Both the position numbers and the translations under genes were made by a program. Of a DNA stretch of 52,166 nucleotides, positions 9,387 to 18,522 are shown piece after piece (position 1 is the stretch's first letter; the number at the start of each line of letters is the position of its first letter). This DNA comes from a bacterium (lineage in GTDB: Bacteria > Planctomycetota > SZUA-567), in the NCBI GenBank assembly GCA_003249795.1, contig QKHZ01000268.1, positions 1 to 52,166 of the forward strand, in the 5' to 3' direction. A model generated the notes under the pieces. It ran no database searches. It saw nothing but the letters and a program-made list of their open reading frames with translations, and was not told the DNA's origin.

Positions 9387-11966
9387 TCAGGATGAAGGCG
9401 TAAGATCAGCGAAAACCTGATCGGGGCGTCCGTCCAAACGGGCAATGATTGTGCAGCCGAGAAAAAGTTCGCCGCCACTGGCAAGAGGCGCTGCATGATT
9501 GCGGAGCGTAACCTCGACCCGGCGCTGCCGCGTTCCGGCGGACGCTGCCTCCGCGCGAACTTCGTTGCACAATGTCGTTATGGCATATTCACGGGCATCG
9601 TCGAAGTTGGCAAAGGTCGGCGTATTCAATAAACCGCGGAGCGCGAACTTTCCTTTTTCGTCAGGAATAATCCGTACCTCGCGATGCACCAGCACCCGGC
9701 TGGTAATCGCACCGACAGCGTTCGCAACATCCGCATTCGACGGAACAATCGCTTCGGTTTTCAGATAACGCGCCGCCGCCGGAATAAACCACTTGGCAGG
9801 CCCGCCGATCCCGATAATCGGATGCTTCAGACGAATCGCGACTTCTACCCGCGAACCGCCGCCTGCAAACAGATTCTTCATCAGCGCGCGACAGACAGGA
9901 TCGGTATCAAGCGCATCAGCATCAAGCCGCTCGTCCAGTTCATTGAGCTGCTTTTTCAAACTTTCGACCGCCAGCCGCTGGACAATCTGCTCGATCCCCT
10001 GCTCGATAAATTTATCCGTCGGCAGATTTAAAAGTTTTGCGTGTAGCGCAACCATGCGCTGCGCCGAGCGCACGTCTCCAAGTTCGGCTTTTCCTGCCGC
10101 ATGCAGCAGATCGGTCGGTGTCAGTCCACAACGTTCAATCAGATGATCGTCTTCAAGCCGGTCCAGCGGGACTTTCGCCCATTTGTCGCCGACCACTTTT
10201 TCAGCAAGTTCGTGCAGCGAGTGCGGACGGTCTTTCAGCAGCCGCAGGACAGCACCTTCTGTCTCGCCGTATTTTTTCGCCGTTGCGCTGCCATCACTTC
10301 TCAGACAGTACAGCGCCATCCGCTCGGTCGAAGGTGCAGCTGTTTGCGCGGAAGTCGCCAGCCATGAAATTGCCACAGACGTATTTGAATCACGCTTTGC
10401 AAGTTGGCAGATCGGCTTGACGCGACGGGGACCGATTTTATATTCCTGTTTATCGATCGTAATCAGCGAATCGCCGCCAAGACCGAGAGTACGGATATTC
10501 AGCGATTCAACCTGCGTGCGCCATCCGCCAACCCGCGCACCTTCTGCGCAGGTCAGAACGCGGCCGTCAACAATCAGCGCCGTGTCGGAAGTTGTGCCGC
10601 CGATATCGATCACAACGGCATCGCTGACACCGGCCAAGTGGCGCGCACCGGCAACGCTCGAAGCTGGGCCGGAGAGGATCGTTTCAATCGGACGCGTCCG
10701 CGCCTGCTGCAGCCCCATTAATGACCCGTCGCTTTTCACCATCATCATCGGCGCGTGAATACCCCGGGCATGCAAGGTCTTGGTAACATCATCAATCAGC
10801 GCTTCAATACACGGGATAATCCGCGAGTTGAGCGCAGCAGTGACTGCACGGACACGATAGTTCAATCCGTCAGACACTTCATGCGCACAGGTCACGCTCA
10901 TCCCGGTCGCTTCAGTCAGAACTGTTTTGACAGCAAGTTCATGCGCCGGATTGTTGTGGCTTGCATATCCGCATACGGCAAACGCGCTGACGCCTTGAGT
11001 CTCGATCATCTCTTGCGCGTAGCGGCGGATTTCGTCCGGATCAATCGGCTCGATTTCTTTTCCGTTGATCTCCAGCTTACCGGCAATCATCTGGATTGGC
11101 CGGAATGTAATATCAGCCGGTGAGAACATCCCATACGGCGGCATGATAAACAGCCCCGCGCGCTGGCCGCGGTTTTCGACAATCGCATTGGTCGCCAATG
11201 TCGTGGAGATCGAGACCAGTCCCACGTGCTGAAGCTGCTCCGGATCGATCTGACTCAGCGCCTCACCGATACCGATGCTGTGATCCCACCGTGTTGTCGG
11301 CGCCTTGGCTTTACCCAAAACTTTATTCGTGTCAAAGTCGTAAAGAACAACGTCGGTATATGTCCCGCCTGCGTCGATCCCCAAGCCAAAGTGGGCAAAC
11401 GACGATTCGACTGACGATTGACTCTGATTATCGTCAGCGGCAGGATCATCAAAGATCAGGATCTTAGATTGGTTTGTTTCTTCCGACTCGCTTTGCCAGA
11501 CAGGAACCGCCGTAACATGGTGCCCGTTTTCTACCGTTTCGTTCAGCGAGATTTTATACTGCGGCGGAACGATCAGGACTTGATCCGTCGTTATCTGTGC
11601 AGTCAGCAAGGTCTGCAGAATTTCTTGTGAAAGATACATCTGCTCATCACTGGCGCCCAAAACCAGCGGGATTGCCAGAGGAATATTTCGGGCGCGAAGA
11701 CAGGTTGTGCCTTTGTCACGGGTGCCGTAACAGATCACGATCCTCTCACCCGCGCCAACGGTTGACGCATCGTCAATAGCTTGCTGCAGTTGCTTGGTCA
11801 GAGCAGCAGGATTATCATGTAACCCGCACGGCAGATACTTGATAGTCGCTTCAATCTGCAGTGACTGGATTACAGAAGTCAGGTCGAGCTGCAAACCGCC
11901 GCAGGCGATGACATGGATTTTCTGGGGTGTTACTGGAACTGAGGAGGTAGGAAAATCTGAAAACAT
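9387..11966 (-). CDS. DUF1638-like domain fused to hydantoinase A/oxoprolinase-type ASKHA protein
   Basis: 859 residues from the chosen ATG. Residues of about 15-130 resemble DUF1638: IHVIACGGLQLDL, then YLPCGLHDNPAALTKQL, then IVICYGTRDKGTTCLRAR. That family is found beside corrinoid methyltransferase systems. From about residue 190 the protein is a hydantoinase A/oxoprolinase-type subunit with two phosphate-binding motifs, GLGIDAGGTYTDVVLYD and VIDIGGTTSDTALI. Near the C-terminus lies the glycine-rich NLFAGGGSRV and IIGIGGPAKWFIPAA. No partner HyuB gene is adjacent. ASKHA proteins with this N-terminal partner may act on corrinoid or methylamine metabolism rather than hydantoins; this is inference. 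A GTG at 12032 would add 22 residues, but neither start has a strong ribosome site. Confidence 0.72.
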   Translation of the reverse strand: MFSDFPTSSVPVTPQKIHVIACGGLQLDLTSVIQSLQIEATIKYLPCGLHDNPAALTKQLQQAIDDASTVGAGERIVICYGTRDKGTTCLRARNIPLAIPLVLGASDEQMYLSQEILQTLLTAQITTDQVLIVPPQYKISLNETVENGHHVTAVPVWQSESEETNQSKILIFDDPAADDNQSQSSVESSFAHFGLGIDAGGTYTDVVLYDFDTNKVLGKAKAPTTRWDHSIGIGEALSQIDPEQLQHVGLVSISTTLATNAIVENRGQRAGLFIMPPYGMFSPADITFRPIQMIAGKLEINGKEIEPIDPDEIRRYAQEMIETQGVSAFAVCGYASHNNPAHELAVKTVLTEATGMSVTCAHEVSDGLNYRVRAVTAALNSRIIPCIEALIDDVTKTLHARGIHAPMMMVKSDGSLMGLQQARTRPIETILSGPASSVAGARHLAGVSDAVVIDIGGTTSDTALIVDGRVLTCAEGARVGGWRTQVESLNIRTLGLGGDSLITIDKQEYKIGPRRVKPICQLAKRDSNTSVAISWLATSAQTAAPSTERMALYCLRSDGSATAKKYGETEGAVLRLLKDRPHSLHELAEKVVGDKWAKVPLDRLEDDHLIERCGLTPTDLLHAAGKAELGDVRSAQRMVALHAKLLNLPTDKFIEQGIEQIVQRLAVESLKKQLNELDERLDADALDTDPVCRALMKNLFAGGGSRVEVAIRLKHPIIGIGGPAKWFIPAAARYLKTEAIVPSNADVANAVGAITSRVLVHREVRIIPDEKGKFALRGLLNTPTFANFDDAREYAITTLCNEVRAEAASAGTRQRRVEVTLRNHAAPLASGGELFLGCTIIARLDGRPDQVFADLTPSS

Positions 11967-12547
11967 CGTACTGATTCTTCGTGATGAACCGCGATCCAAC
12001 GTACAAGTGAAAATCTCAAACAAACATTTCACTCTAAAAATTCACTTTAAATCATATTCCCCTGAAGTCAATGCCCAATCCCCCAGTTTATTTTCAAATC
12101 GCACACACATGATTGACAGGCAAGCAAATGAAAACGAAAAACACGACTGGAGCAATTGGTTGATATGATTTCTTTTCAGCGTTCTTAAATCTCTTTTCGG
12201 CAGGATTGGTAAAAATAAATTCAACTGCTTTATAAAACAGCAGAACCAGTAATAACAATATTGTAATTAAATGTTTCATAAATGAATCTTTTGAGAGATA
12301 CTGCAATTCGTCCAAAAACCAGCATTTCAATGCAACCCTATATATAAAAGCATATTGCAGTAGTTGCCATTTTGGTATGGAATTTGATTAATGTATAGGA
12401 AGAAAAGAATGTGTGCGCGAATTTATCTGCCCCAGGCGAAGAACAGGATTCTCCGGGGTTTGGTGCAATACATGATTGGCTGAAGTTGGCCTGCAGGTTG
12501 CCTTCGGCCGTTCCGATCCTGTTTTTGAGAGAGAAAGCAAGCCTGCA
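11967..12547. other. Divergent intergenic region between the HyuA-like and ATP-grasp genes
   Basis: About 580 AT-rich bases that must carry the promoters of both divergent genes. On the minus strand an ATG at 12279 opens a 61-codon frame ending at 12094 whose product starts MKHLITILLLLVLLFYKAVEF, a possible small single-pass membrane protein. It has no clear ribosome site and I do not call it a gene. No convincing sigma70 pair or terminator was found by eye. Confidence 0.4.
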
Positions 12548-15019
12548 ATGATCAATGCGGTACTCCGGGCAGAGGATTATTCCGGAATCTCGGACGGCGT
12601 CTATGATGAAGTTTTCACCGCTTCGGGGGAGATTCGTGACTGTTACGAACCACTGCTGAGGCACATGCAAAAACTCGGCACCCAGGAGTTACAGCACCGT
12701 CGTGCACGGATCCGCAATGTCCTTCATGACAATGACCTGGTTTCATCGCTGCCTGCACACACCGCAGCAGACGGGATTGACGCGCTTCCCCACCTGATTA
12801 CCGCTGGGGAGTGGACAACTCTTGAAGCAGGCCTACAGCAGCGCATCAGGTTATTCAACGCGCTGGCGGCAGATATCTACGGCAAGCAATCCTTGTGGCG
12901 TAGCGGTGTGTTGCCTCCGGCATTATTGCACCGGAATCCAAACTTCTTAAAACCGTCGTGGGGATATCAGCCGCCGCTGGACACGTGGGTGCATATGCTG
13001 GCAACGCGCATTCAACGCGGAAGCGACGGACGTTTTTATGCTTTGTCAGACCAGACGCAGATACCTGTCGGTCTTGGACGAACGCTGGAAAACCGTCTGG
13101 CGATCAGCCGCGCGTTTCCGGATCTGTTCCGCTCGATCCACGCCATGCGTCTGGCGATGTTTTTCAAAACCTTGCAGGACAGTCTGGGCGGACTTTCCTC
13201 CGTTGTCGGGCGTGAAAAAAATATCGCGCTTCTTGCATCGGCTCCCGACGGTGCAACCCGCGCAGAGAGCGCAATCCTTTCGCGGTATATGGGATTCCAG
13301 CTGGTCGAGAACGACGATCTCTCTATTCGGGATGAAAAGGTTTATCTGAAAACCCTGACCGGACTCAAGCCTGTGGACGTGCTGCTGCGACTGGTAGACG
13401 ACAGCCTGTGCGATCCGCTGGAGCTGCGCATTGACAGCGGCGAAGGATGCTCAGGGCTTATGATGGCGATGCGGCAGGGACACATTGCTGTCGCCAATGC
13501 AATCGGCAGCGGTGTCCTGCAGGCGCCACTGATGCGCACGTTTTTACCGCAGATCTGCGCCCATCTTCTCGGTGAAGAGTTGCTTCTGCCCAGTCCGCAG
13601 TGCCGTTGGCTGGGTGAGGAACAAGCGCTGCAAAGCGTGACGGATTCGCCTGACGGGCTGATTCTGCGCAAGGCATTCGGCGCAGGCCGGATTCATGTGT
13701 ACGACACGATGACCGCCGTCGGGCAGATGTCGCTGCTTGAAGAAATCACCGGTCAGCCGGATGAATGGATCGCTGAAACCACGCTGCAAGGGGCGACCAC
13801 ACCTGTCTGGAGTGCAGATCAGTGGCAGGTGGCGACAGTTTCTGTTGACTGCTATTCTCTGCTCGATCAAACCGGTGCGCCGGTTGTGATGCCGGGGGGC
13901 TTAGGTTGCTATGAAATTCTGCGCGACGGGCAACAGTTCACCGGTAATAAAGACGTCTGGGTCTTGTCCGACCAGCCGGTCAGTTACTTTTCCTTACTTG
14001 CTCCTGCCGGACAACCGGTTACTCTCTCGCGTGCTGGCGGCGACTTACCAAGCCGTGCGGCCGACGGGCTGTTTCTGCTCGGTCGCCACATCGAAGCGGC
14101 CGATGCGATCGCACGCTTGGGACGGGTCATATCGCTGCGCTTAAGTGACCAGACACTGGCCGAGTCGCCTGAAGTGCCGCTGCTTCTGCAGGTCGGCGCC
14201 GGTCAGTTTGAGCCGGTACTGCAGAGTGATCCGGAAACGTCCTTGTGGACACTGATCGGAAAACAGGATCATCCAGGAGGCCTGCAGGAGATACTCAAAG
14301 ATATCCGGCTGCTTGCGGTACAGCTTCGTGACCGGCTCTCTGACGACACGTGGAAACTGCTGCACAACTTCGGCGAAGAGGGCTGTCCTGACAAGATCGA
14401 CTCCGGCAGTATCCTTCCGTATCTGAACGGGATCGTCACCGGATGTCTGGCGTTTGCGGGGCTTGCGGCCGAGAGTATGACCCGCGGCCACGGCTGGCGT
14501 TTTCAGGAGATGGGCCGACGCGTCGAACACGCGATCCGCAGCTTGCGGCTGTTCAATACGACGCTGCTGCAAACCCAGCCGATGGAGCTGGCTGAGCAGC
14601 AACTTTTGCAGGCGCTGTTGGAAGTTGGAAACTCGTCGATGACTTATCACCGGCGCTACGGTGGGCGGCTTCAAACACATGCGGTCGCGGATCTTTTTTT
14701 ATGTGATGAAACCAATCCGCGTTCTGTCGTGTTCCAGATCCTGCGGCTTCAGGAAGAGGCAAAACTGTTGCCGCAGAGTTCTGCTGACAACGGGGTGATC
14801 TCACCGTTTCACCGCGAGTTATTGCGGCTGTCGACCGACCTGCGTCTGGCTGATGTCACCTCACTTGTGCAGGACACAGCCGGTTACAGGCAGATGCTGG
14901 ACAACGAACTCACCCGCTGGATCGCGGCGATTGAGCGGATCGCAGAGTTGCTTTCAAGAAACTATCTGAGCCACGCACCGCGCAGGCGGACAGCTTCTGT
15001 CATGGCGACGGAGGTTTGA
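12548..15019 (+). CDS. Circularly permuted ATP-grasp fused to alpha-E domain
   Basis: 823 residues from the ATG MINAVLRAEDYSGISDGVYDE. The N-terminal 470 residues match the circularly permuted type 2 ATP-grasp family (DUF404/DUF407): an N-terminal YDEVF segment, GRTLENRLAISRAFPDLF, and a nucleotide-binding region around LILRKAFGAGR. The C-terminal 320 residues are an alpha-E (DUF403) all-helical domain (RAADGLFLLGRHIEAADAIARL; FQEMGRRVEHAIRSL). In other bacteria these are separate genes beside a transglutaminase, in a system predicted to make a peptide-like metabolite or protein tag by amide ligation. In-frame sequence continues upstream to a TTG at 12476, but the family N-terminus matches the ATG. 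The transglutaminase gene begins two bases after its stop, so they form one operon. Confidence 0.83.
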   Translation: MINAVLRAEDYSGISDGVYDEVFTASGEIRDCYEPLLRHMQKLGTQELQHRRARIRNVLHDNDLVSSLPAHTAADGIDALPHLITAGEWTTLEAGLQQRIRLFNALAADIYGKQSLWRSGVLPPALLHRNPNFLKPSWGYQPPLDTWVHMLATRIQRGSDGRFYALSDQTQIPVGLGRTLENRLAISRAFPDLFRSIHAMRLAMFFKTLQDSLGGLSSVVGREKNIALLASAPDGATRAESAILSRYMGFQLVENDDLSIRDEKVYLKTLTGLKPVDVLLRLVDDSLCDPLELRIDSGEGCSGLMMAMRQGHIAVANAIGSGVLQAPLMRTFLPQICAHLLGEELLLPSPQCRWLGEEQALQSVTDSPDGLILRKAFGAGRIHVYDTMTAVGQMSLLEEITGQPDEWIAETTLQGATTPVWSADQWQVATVSVDCYSLLDQTGAPVVMPGGLGCYEILRDGQQFTGNKDVWVLSDQPVSYFSLLAPAGQPVTLSRAGGDLPSRAADGLFLLGRHIEAADAIARLGRVISLRLSDQTLAESPEVPLLLQVGAGQFEPVLQSDPETSLWTLIGKQDHPGGLQEILKDIRLLAVQLRDRLSDDTWKLLHNFGEEGCPDKIDSGSILPYLNGIVTGCLAFAGLAAESMTRGHGWRFQEMGRRVEHAIRSLRLFNTTLLQTQPMELAEQQLLQALLEVGNSSMTYHRRYGGRLQTHAVADLFLCDETNPRSVVFQILRLQEEAKLLPQSSADNGVISPFHRELLRLSTDLRLADVTSLVQDTAGYRQMLDNELTRWIAAIERIAELLSRNYLSHAPRRRTASVMATEV

Positions 15020-15020
15020 G

Positions 15021-15896
15021 ATGGCCAGATATAAAGTGATGCACGAGACAAGTTATTCCTATAGCATTCCGGTTCTGATGAGCCAGCACCAGTGCCATCT
15101 GCTTCCGAGGCCGTGCGACCGGCAGAACTGGATTTCGCATGAGATGCAGATCAGCCCGCAGCCTGTACACTCCGAAGAACGGACGGATCTGTTTGGCAAC
15201 ACCGTCCTGTCATTTTGCCTTGAGACTGAACACCGCGACTTTTCTGTCATCGCAAATGGCATTGTGGAAGTTGGTAACCAGCAACCGACGGATTGTCCCA
15301 CCACATGCGCGCAAGCAGTACTCCGACTGAAGCAGCCAACGTGTGATGACGACTGGGAGGCGAGTTTTCATGCGTACGCGTCCGAGCGGGTGAATATCGA
15401 CAGCGCCATTACCGACTATGCAAGCCAAAGCCTCAGCCCGGATCGTCCTCTGGCTGAAGCGGCGCAAGAACTGATGACGCGGATCTTTAATGACTTCACG
15501 TATGCACCGGCGACAACAACAATCAACACGATGCCGACCGAACTCTTGCGTGAGCGGCATGGCGTCTGTCAGGACTTCGCCCACTTCTATTGTGCATGCC
15601 TGCGCTCACACGGATTGGCTTCGCGGTATGTGAGCGGATATTTATTAACGCATTCACCGGAAGGCCAGCCGAAACTGATCGGCGTTGACGCAACGCACGC
15701 ATGGAACTCGGTATACCTGCCGGATTTCGGGTGGCTTGAGCTTGATCCGACAAACGGAATCGTTGTCGGTGACGGGCATATCGTCGTTGCGTGGGGGCGC
15801 GACTTCAGCGACGTCAGTCCGCTAAAGGGCGTCATCACTGGCGGCGGCCCGCATACGGTCAAGGTCGGTGTCCATGTTGAGCCGGATCTTTCATAA
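15021..15896 (+). CDS. Transglutaminase-like cysteine peptidase/ligase
   Basis: 291 residues with the bacterial transglutaminase N-terminal region (YKVMHETSYSYSIPVLMSQH) and a transglutaminase core. The catalytic triad is complete: C183 in GVCQDFAH, H226 in DATHAWN, D242 in LELDPTNG. No signal peptide is seen, so it acts in the cytoplasm. Its ATG lies two bases after the stop of the ATP-grasp/alpha-E fusion gene, giving tight coupling. In this conserved neighbourhood the enzyme is thought to hydrolyse or transfer the amide product made by the ATP-grasp protein. The exact substrate is unknown for the whole family. Confidence 0.88.
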   Translation: MARYKVMHETSYSYSIPVLMSQHQCHLLPRPCDRQNWISHEMQISPQPVHSEERTDLFGNTVLSFCLETEHRDFSVIANGIVEVGNQQPTDCPTTCAQAVLRLKQPTCDDDWEASFHAYASERVNIDSAITDYASQSLSPDRPLAEAAQELMTRIFNDFTYAPATTTINTMPTELLRERHGVCQDFAHFYCACLRSHGLASRYVSGYLLTHSPEGQPKLIGVDATHAWNSVYLPDFGWLELDPTNGIVVGDGHIVVAWGRDFSDVSPLKGVITGGGPHTVKVGVHVEPDLS

Positions 15897-15979
15897 ACGC
15901 GAAAGAAAGACGGCTGTCATTCACATATTGTCAGCCGCGAAGGCAGGTTGGTTATGAAGCGGTTATAGGAGTAAATATT

Positions 15980-17482
15980 ATGGTACTCAAATTTGACGCA
16001 TACAGCACTGACGGATTTTATGATGAACTGTTTCTGCCGAATGGTAAACCGCGGCCTGTTGCCCAACCGCTGGTCACGCTGATCAATGAACTCGAAGACG
16101 GTGAATTACTCAACCGTCAGAAAGCAGCTGAAGCGTCGTTTATGGACAACGGAATCACCTTCGCGGTTTATGGCAATGAAGCTGGCGCCGACAAGATTAT
16201 CCCCTTCGATATCATCCCGCGTTTTATTGAAGCAAATGACTGGAACCGGTTGGAAAAGGGTCTCAAACAACGCACCCATGCGCTCAACCTTTTTCTGAAC
16301 GACATCTATGGCGATCGCAAATGTATCCGCGATAAAATCGTCCCCGAAAGCATGGTCGAAACCTGTAATGCGTATCTGCCCCAAATGCAGGGATTTGTCC
16401 CGCCGCGCGGCGTGTGGGCGCACATTACCGGTACAGACCTTGTTCGCGATACAGACGGTACGTTTTATGTTCTGGAAGACAATATGCGCTGCCCGAGTGG
16501 TGTTTCGTATGTTTTGCAGAACCGGCAGGTTTTGAAGAGGACGTTCCCGCGCGTCTTTTCGCAGTGTTCGATCCGTCCTGTTGACGAGTACTGCTCGCAG
16601 CTGCGGCATGCGCTTGAATATATGGCACCGGACGCAGTCAAAAATCCCAAGGCCGTTGTGCTGACACCGGGAACCTATAACTCCGCCTATTACGAACACT
16701 CATTTTTAAGCCAGCAGATGGGGCTTGAACTTGTGTGCGGCAATGACCTTGTTGTTCGCGACAAACACGTCTATATGCGTACGACCCGAGGGCTCGTGAC
16801 AGTGGATGTGATCTACCGGCGGATTGATGACGGCTTTCTCGACCCGCTGGAATTTCGTAGCGATTCGGCAATCGGCGTGCCGGGTTTGATGGAGGCGTAT
16901 AAGGCCGGTAACGTTGCGCTGTGCAACGCGCCGGGTAGCGGTGTCGCTGACGACAAGGCGATCTACGCATACGTTCCGCAGATTATCAAATATTTCCTGA
17001 ACGAGGACCAGATCATCCCGAACGTCCCGACATTTATCTGCGAGAATCCCAAACACCGCCAGCATGTACTGTCCAATCTGAACAAGATGGTGGTCAAGGC
17101 GGTGAGTGAATCCGGCGGCTACGGGATGCTCGTAGGTCCTCAGGCAAGTGAAGCGGAGTGTGAAGAGTTCCGAAAGAAAATTGAGGAAAAACCGCGCAAC
17201 TATATCGCCCAGCCGATGATCTCACTTAGCCGCGTGCCAACAATTTCCGGCGACCAGTTTGCAGGGCGTCACGTTGATCTGCGGCCGTACATTATTCAGG
17301 GCAAAGACATCTTTGTGCTTCCGGGTGGCCTGACCCGCGTTGCACTGCGCGAGGGGTCGGTCGTGGTCAATAGCTCGCAAGGCGGCGGCGGAAAAGACAC
17401 ATGGGTGATAGCCGCAAACGACAAAGCGCCGGAGCAAGGCCAGGCCCGTCACTGGGTGCAACAACAACAGCAACAACAATAA
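15980..17482 (+). CDS. Stand-alone circularly permuted ATP-grasp protein with polyglutamine tail
   Basis: 500 residues matching the DUF404/DUF407 family over their full length: FDAYSTDGFYDELF at the start, PRGVWAHITGTDLVRDTDG, YVLEDNMRCPSGVSYVLQNR, and a C-terminal GGYGMLVGP followed by RPYIIQGKDIFVLPGGLTRVA. It is a paralogue of the first half of the 12548-15019 fusion, but longer and closer to the typical family member. It ends in VQQQQQQQ, encoded by a CAA/CAG run at 17457-17479. That tail is unusual for the family and a likely site of length variation. A good ribosome site (TAGGAG) precedes the ATG. Confidence 0.85.
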   Translation: MVLKFDAYSTDGFYDELFLPNGKPRPVAQPLVTLINELEDGELLNRQKAAEASFMDNGITFAVYGNEAGADKIIPFDIIPRFIEANDWNRLEKGLKQRTHALNLFLNDIYGDRKCIRDKIVPESMVETCNAYLPQMQGFVPPRGVWAHITGTDLVRDTDGTFYVLEDNMRCPSGVSYVLQNRQVLKRTFPRVFSQCSIRPVDEYCSQLRHALEYMAPDAVKNPKAVVLTPGTYNSAYYEHSFLSQQMGLELVCGNDLVVRDKHVYMRTTRGLVTVDVIYRRIDDGFLDPLEFRSDSAIGVPGLMEAYKAGNVALCNAPGSGVADDKAIYAYVPQIIKYFLNEDQIIPNVPTFICENPKHRQHVLSNLNKMVVKAVSESGGYGMLVGPQASEAECEEFRKKIEEKPRNYIAQPMISLSRVPTISGDQFAGRHVDLRPYIIQGKDIFVLPGGLTRVALREGSVVVNSSQGGGGKDTWVIAANDKAPEQGQARHWVQQQQQQQ

Positions 17483-17567
17483 TAAAAAGGTATATATTCG
17501 TTATTGATTATCTATCGCAGGGTTTGTTTTCGTCGCTATATGATGCAAGTACAGCAAAGGGGAAATA

Positions 17568-18509
17568 ATGTTAAGTCGAGTTGCCGATTCCCTGTATTGG
17601 TTGACCCGTTATGTCGAGCGCGCGGAAAATATCGCCCGCTGTATCGATGTGAATCTTCAGCTTCAGCTTGACCTTCCCGGTGAAGACCGGCCGTGGGAAC
17701 CGGTGGTGCAGACCTCAGGTGACGCCGAATTGTTTTTCCAATCGTACGGGCGCGCGACGCTGGAAAATGTCCTGATGTTTCTGACAGCAGACCGCAACAA
17801 CCCCAACAGCATCATCTCCTGCATTGCACAGGCGCGGGAAAATGCGCGATGCGTTCGCGAGGCGATCACGTCTGAAATGTGGGCGGCACTCAATAAGTTT
17901 CATCTGGTTCTGACCGGCTCGGATGTTCAGAAACGGATTCTGGATGACCCGCATGAATTTTATACAGAAGTTAAAGAATGCAGCCAGCTTTTTGTCGGAA
18001 TCGCCGACTGCACCTACAGCCACAGCGAAGGTTGGCACTTTTTGCGTCTCGGCCGGTTTTTCGAGCGTGCCGACCAGACAAGCCGGATACTGGATGTGAA
18101 ATATTATATTCTGTTGCCTGATCCGGCAATGGTCGGCATGGCATTGGATACGGTTCAGTGGCTGGCGCTGCTCAAAAGTGCGAGTGCGTTTGAAATGTTC
18201 CGCAAAGCATATTCGAGCGTGACGCCGCAGAACGTCAGTAACTTCCTTTTGTTGGATCCGACGTTTCCGCGTTCGGTGTTCTTCTGTTTGTCGGCAATGG
18301 AGGAAAGCCTCAAGCAGATTATCGGCCCGACAAAAACGATCGGCGAAAAATCGCTGCGAAAACTTGGCAAGATGCGCTCGGAACTGGAATATACCACAAT
18401 CGATGAAGTCATCAGCGGCGGGATGCACGAACGGATTGATGCGCTACAAACGGATTTCGCAAATCTCGGCAAGTGTATTTTCAGCGACTTTTTTAATGGC
18501 ATAAGCTGA
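17568..18509 (+). CDS. Stand-alone alpha-E domain protein (DUF403)
   Basis: 313 residues, the normal length of a free alpha-E protein, starting MLSRVADSLYWLTRYVERAENIARCIDVN, which is the diagnostic N-terminal motif. A second copy of the pattern occurs at FLRLGRFFERADQTSRILD. The protein is predicted to be all-helical. It partners circularly permuted ATP-grasp proteins in a wide range of bacteria. Here it follows the stand-alone ATP-grasp gene by 85 bases, after AAAGGGG just before the ATG. Its stop is 13 bases from the stop of the convergent exporter gene. Confidence 0.88.
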   Translation: MLSRVADSLYWLTRYVERAENIARCIDVNLQLQLDLPGEDRPWEPVVQTSGDAELFFQSYGRATLENVLMFLTADRNNPNSIISCIAQARENARCVREAITSEMWAALNKFHLVLTGSDVQKRILDDPHEFYTEVKECSQLFVGIADCTYSHSEGWHFLRLGRFFERADQTSRILDVKYYILLPDPAMVGMALDTVQWLALLKSASAFEMFRKAYSSVTPQNVSNFLLLDPTFPRSVFFCLSAMEESLKQIIGPTKTIGEKSLRKLGKMRSELEYTTIDEVISGGMHERIDALQTDFANLGKCIFSDFFNGIS

Positions 18510-18522
18510 TTATTGCAGGTGC

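Noticed and set aside
11194-11500. Short plus-strand frames opposite the HyuA-like gene
   Set aside because: They are rich in Arg, Ser and Pro, as expected from antisense translation of a GC-rich gene, with no ribosome sites.
12094-12330. Small minus-strand hydrophobic protein
   Set aside because: No ribosome site and no recognisable family. Kept only as a remark on the intergenic region.
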